Source: Gammaproteobacteria bacterium
GTDB taxonomy: Bacteria > Pseudomonadota > Gammaproteobacteria > Arenicellales > JAANXG01
Length of the DNA: 64,000 bases
Assembly (NCBI GenBank): GCA_024638505.1
Contig: JAHEKE010000002.1
Coordinates: forward strand, 127,103-191,102
Direction of reading: 5' to 3'
Shown: in pieces, positions 62,975 to 64,000 of the stretch
Numbering within the stretch: the first letter of the stretch is position 1
Layout of the letters: each line of letters starts with the position of its first letter
Made by a program: the position numbers and the translations under genes
The notes under the pieces: model-generated
Told to the model about the DNA's origin: nothing
Database searches by the model: none
Seen by the model: only the letters and a program-made list of their open reading frames with translations

Positions 62975-64000
62975 TCAAGCAACAATCATGTTCAGGTCAG
63001 AGCGGCTCAGGCGCTCGCACCCTGTTTCGTTGACCAGCACGGTGTGACCCAGGGTCATGGCGTTGCCGCTGTCGCTGTTGGCGAAAATCATGTGCAGGAA
63101 TATGACCATGTTTGGCCGGGTGATGACCGGATTGCCGGTGTACAGCATGGGCCAGTCCATCCATGTCGGCGTATAGGTTGTGCCCAGGCTGTAACCGCAG
63201 GCATTGAGCCTATGATCGCGCAATCCGTTGGCGTCAGCGACGCGGGCATGGGCAGTAAAAACTTCGCCCAGCGGCCGACCCGGAGTAAGCGCATCTTCGC
63301 ATGCCCCGAGCGCTTCAACCGCCACCTTGTGCATGTGTCGATGCTCATCGCTGACGTGCCCGACGATGATCGTGCGCATCATTGCTGCGTGGTAGTGCCT
63401 GTAGGCGCCCGCCCATTCCAGGGTGATCTGATCGTTGTCTTTGAGATGCTTGCGGCCGGTAAAGTAGCGGCACAGCAGCGCATCCTCTGCTGCGCCGATG
63501 ATGAACTCGTTACCGGGGTAGTCACCGCCGCCTTTGAATATCACGCTGTGCATACCGGCCAGAATGTCACCCTCCCAGGCGCCCGGTGCAATCAGTTCTC
63601 TCGCCGCATCCAGGGCATCGTCGGCGAGGGCAGCCGCCTGTCTAACGTACTCGATCTCGGCAGGTGACTTAACCACTCTCAGTGCACTGACCAGATCAGA
63701 TGCGTCTTCAAACGTACAGAAGTTCTGTAGCAGCGGCTCCAGACGACGCCAGTTGTAGGCGGTCAGGCCGTACGCGTCAAACTCGATACCTATTTTTTTT
63801 CCGCCGCAGCCATACTCTTGCAGAATCTCCTTTAGTCGTGCCGCCGGATTCACGTCAGCGCCATCGGTCCAGATTCGGATGTCCTGTATATCGGATGTGT
63901 GCCTCGCCTGACGCAGATCCGGTGCGCGCGTGAGCAGGGTTACACTCCCGTCTGCTCCAAGGTACAGACACTGAAAAAAGCAGTAGCCAAAAGTGTCATA
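62975..64000 (-). CDS. M24/creatinase-like hydrolase, DoeA paralogue, 5' truncated by window
   Basis: At least 341 codons; the frame stays open to the right edge of the window, so the start is outside. The M24 fold is visible: VKSPAEIEYVRQAAALADDAL, NEFIIGAAEDALLCRYFTG, LEWAGAYRHYHAAMMRTI and ACGYSLGTTYTPTWMDWP. As in DoeA, the metal-ligand Asp pattern of true aminopeptidases is missing in AGAYRHYHAAMMRT. It is convergent with the peptide-type transporter. It may be a second ectoine hydrolase or act on a different cyclic compound. Confidence 0.8.
   Translation of the reverse strand, partial: YDTFGYCFFQCLYLGADGSVTLLTRAPDLRQARHTSDIQDIRIWTDGADVNPAARLKEILQEYGCGGKKIGIEFDAYGLTAYNWRRLEPLLQNFCTFEDASDLVSALRVVKSPAEIEYVRQAAALADDALDAARELIAPGAWEGDILAGMHSVIFKGGGDYPGNEFIIGAAEDALLCRYFTGRKHLKDNDQITLEWAGAYRHYHAAMMRTIIVGHVSDEHRHMHKVAVEALGACEDALTPGRPLGEVFTAHARVADANGLRDHRLNACGYSLGTTYTPTWMDWPMLYTGNPVITRPNMVIFLHMIFANSDSGNAMTLGHTVLVNETGCERLSRSDLNMIVA

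Noticed and set aside
1..64000. tRNA, rRNA, CRISPR arrays and intact insertion sequences
   Set aside because: No T-loop-like or rRNA segments, no regularly spaced repeats, and no transposase or integrase frames were recognised.

Overview
The window looks like a chromosomal segment of a heterotrophic gammaproteobacterium, probably from a saline or marine habitat. The housekeeping order rph, yicC, gmk, rpoZ, spoT, ridA, recG, ubiA is the one known from Pseudomonas-like gammaproteobacteria. Catabolic genes for the osmolytes carnitine and ectoine/hydroxyectoine point to salt-rich water. I saw no rRNA, tRNA, CRISPR array or intact insertion sequence. The genus cannot be named from this window.

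Layout. 1-4.2 kb: end of an efflux adaptor gene, a CoA-type Nudix hydrolase, a thioredoxin-fold protein, a Kef-type antiporter and an outer-membrane barrel. 4.3-9.9 kb: Nudix hydrolase, gpmA, rdgB, rph and a coupled Ser/Thr kinase-PP2C phosphatase pair on the minus strand, then yicC. 9.9-12.3 kb: a near-ideal FNR/Anr box with no obvious gene behind it, a Ycf46-like AAA ATPase and a small RRM protein. 12.6-19.3 kb: gmk, rpoZ, spoT, ridA, recG and ubiA. 19.4-28.5 kb: a plastic region in which an intact parA and a decayed, inverted parA copy flank a polyamine-type ABC transporter (potA, D, B, C plus an opposing orphan binding protein) and a ClpP-like membrane protein. Beside the two parA copies lie gene relics: the tail of a second AMMECR1 gene, and a chimera of AmmeMemoRadiSam radical-SAM and recG fragments.

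28.7-35.2 kb: a secreted dikinase with the domain order of plant glucan water dikinase, two class-A beta-lactamase-like serine hydrolases and an ATP/ADP-translocase-like membrane protein. 35.2-37.8 kb: a complete AmmeMemoRadiSam set (AMMECR1, Memo and a radical-SAM protein), a conserved trio whose biochemical role is not known to me. 37.9-41.7 kb: a sterol-desaturase-family hydroxylase, a Cu(I) P-type ATPase and its MerR regulator with a visible operator. 41.9-44.8 kb: lutABC (lactate oxidation). 44.9-47.5 kb: a periplasmic redox cluster with a TlpA-like thioredoxin, two small secreted proteins and a P460-type cytochrome lipoprotein with a decayed tandem copy.

47.6-64 kb: osmolyte catabolism. 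Carnitine dehydrogenase and a 3-dehydrocarnitine-cleaving BKACE enzyme form one coupled pair. After a YceI protein and a cytochrome b561, eutB-eutC-doeA convert hydroxyectoine to ectoine and open the ectoine ring. An enolase-superfamily enzyme, a peptide/opine-type ABC transporter interrupted by a fatty-acid desaturase, and a second metal-less M24 (DoeA/creatinase-like) gene running off the right edge complete the window. The strongest leads for new biology are the AmmeMemoRadiSam locus with its relics, the GWD-like secreted dikinase neighbourhood, and the orphan FNR-type promoter.
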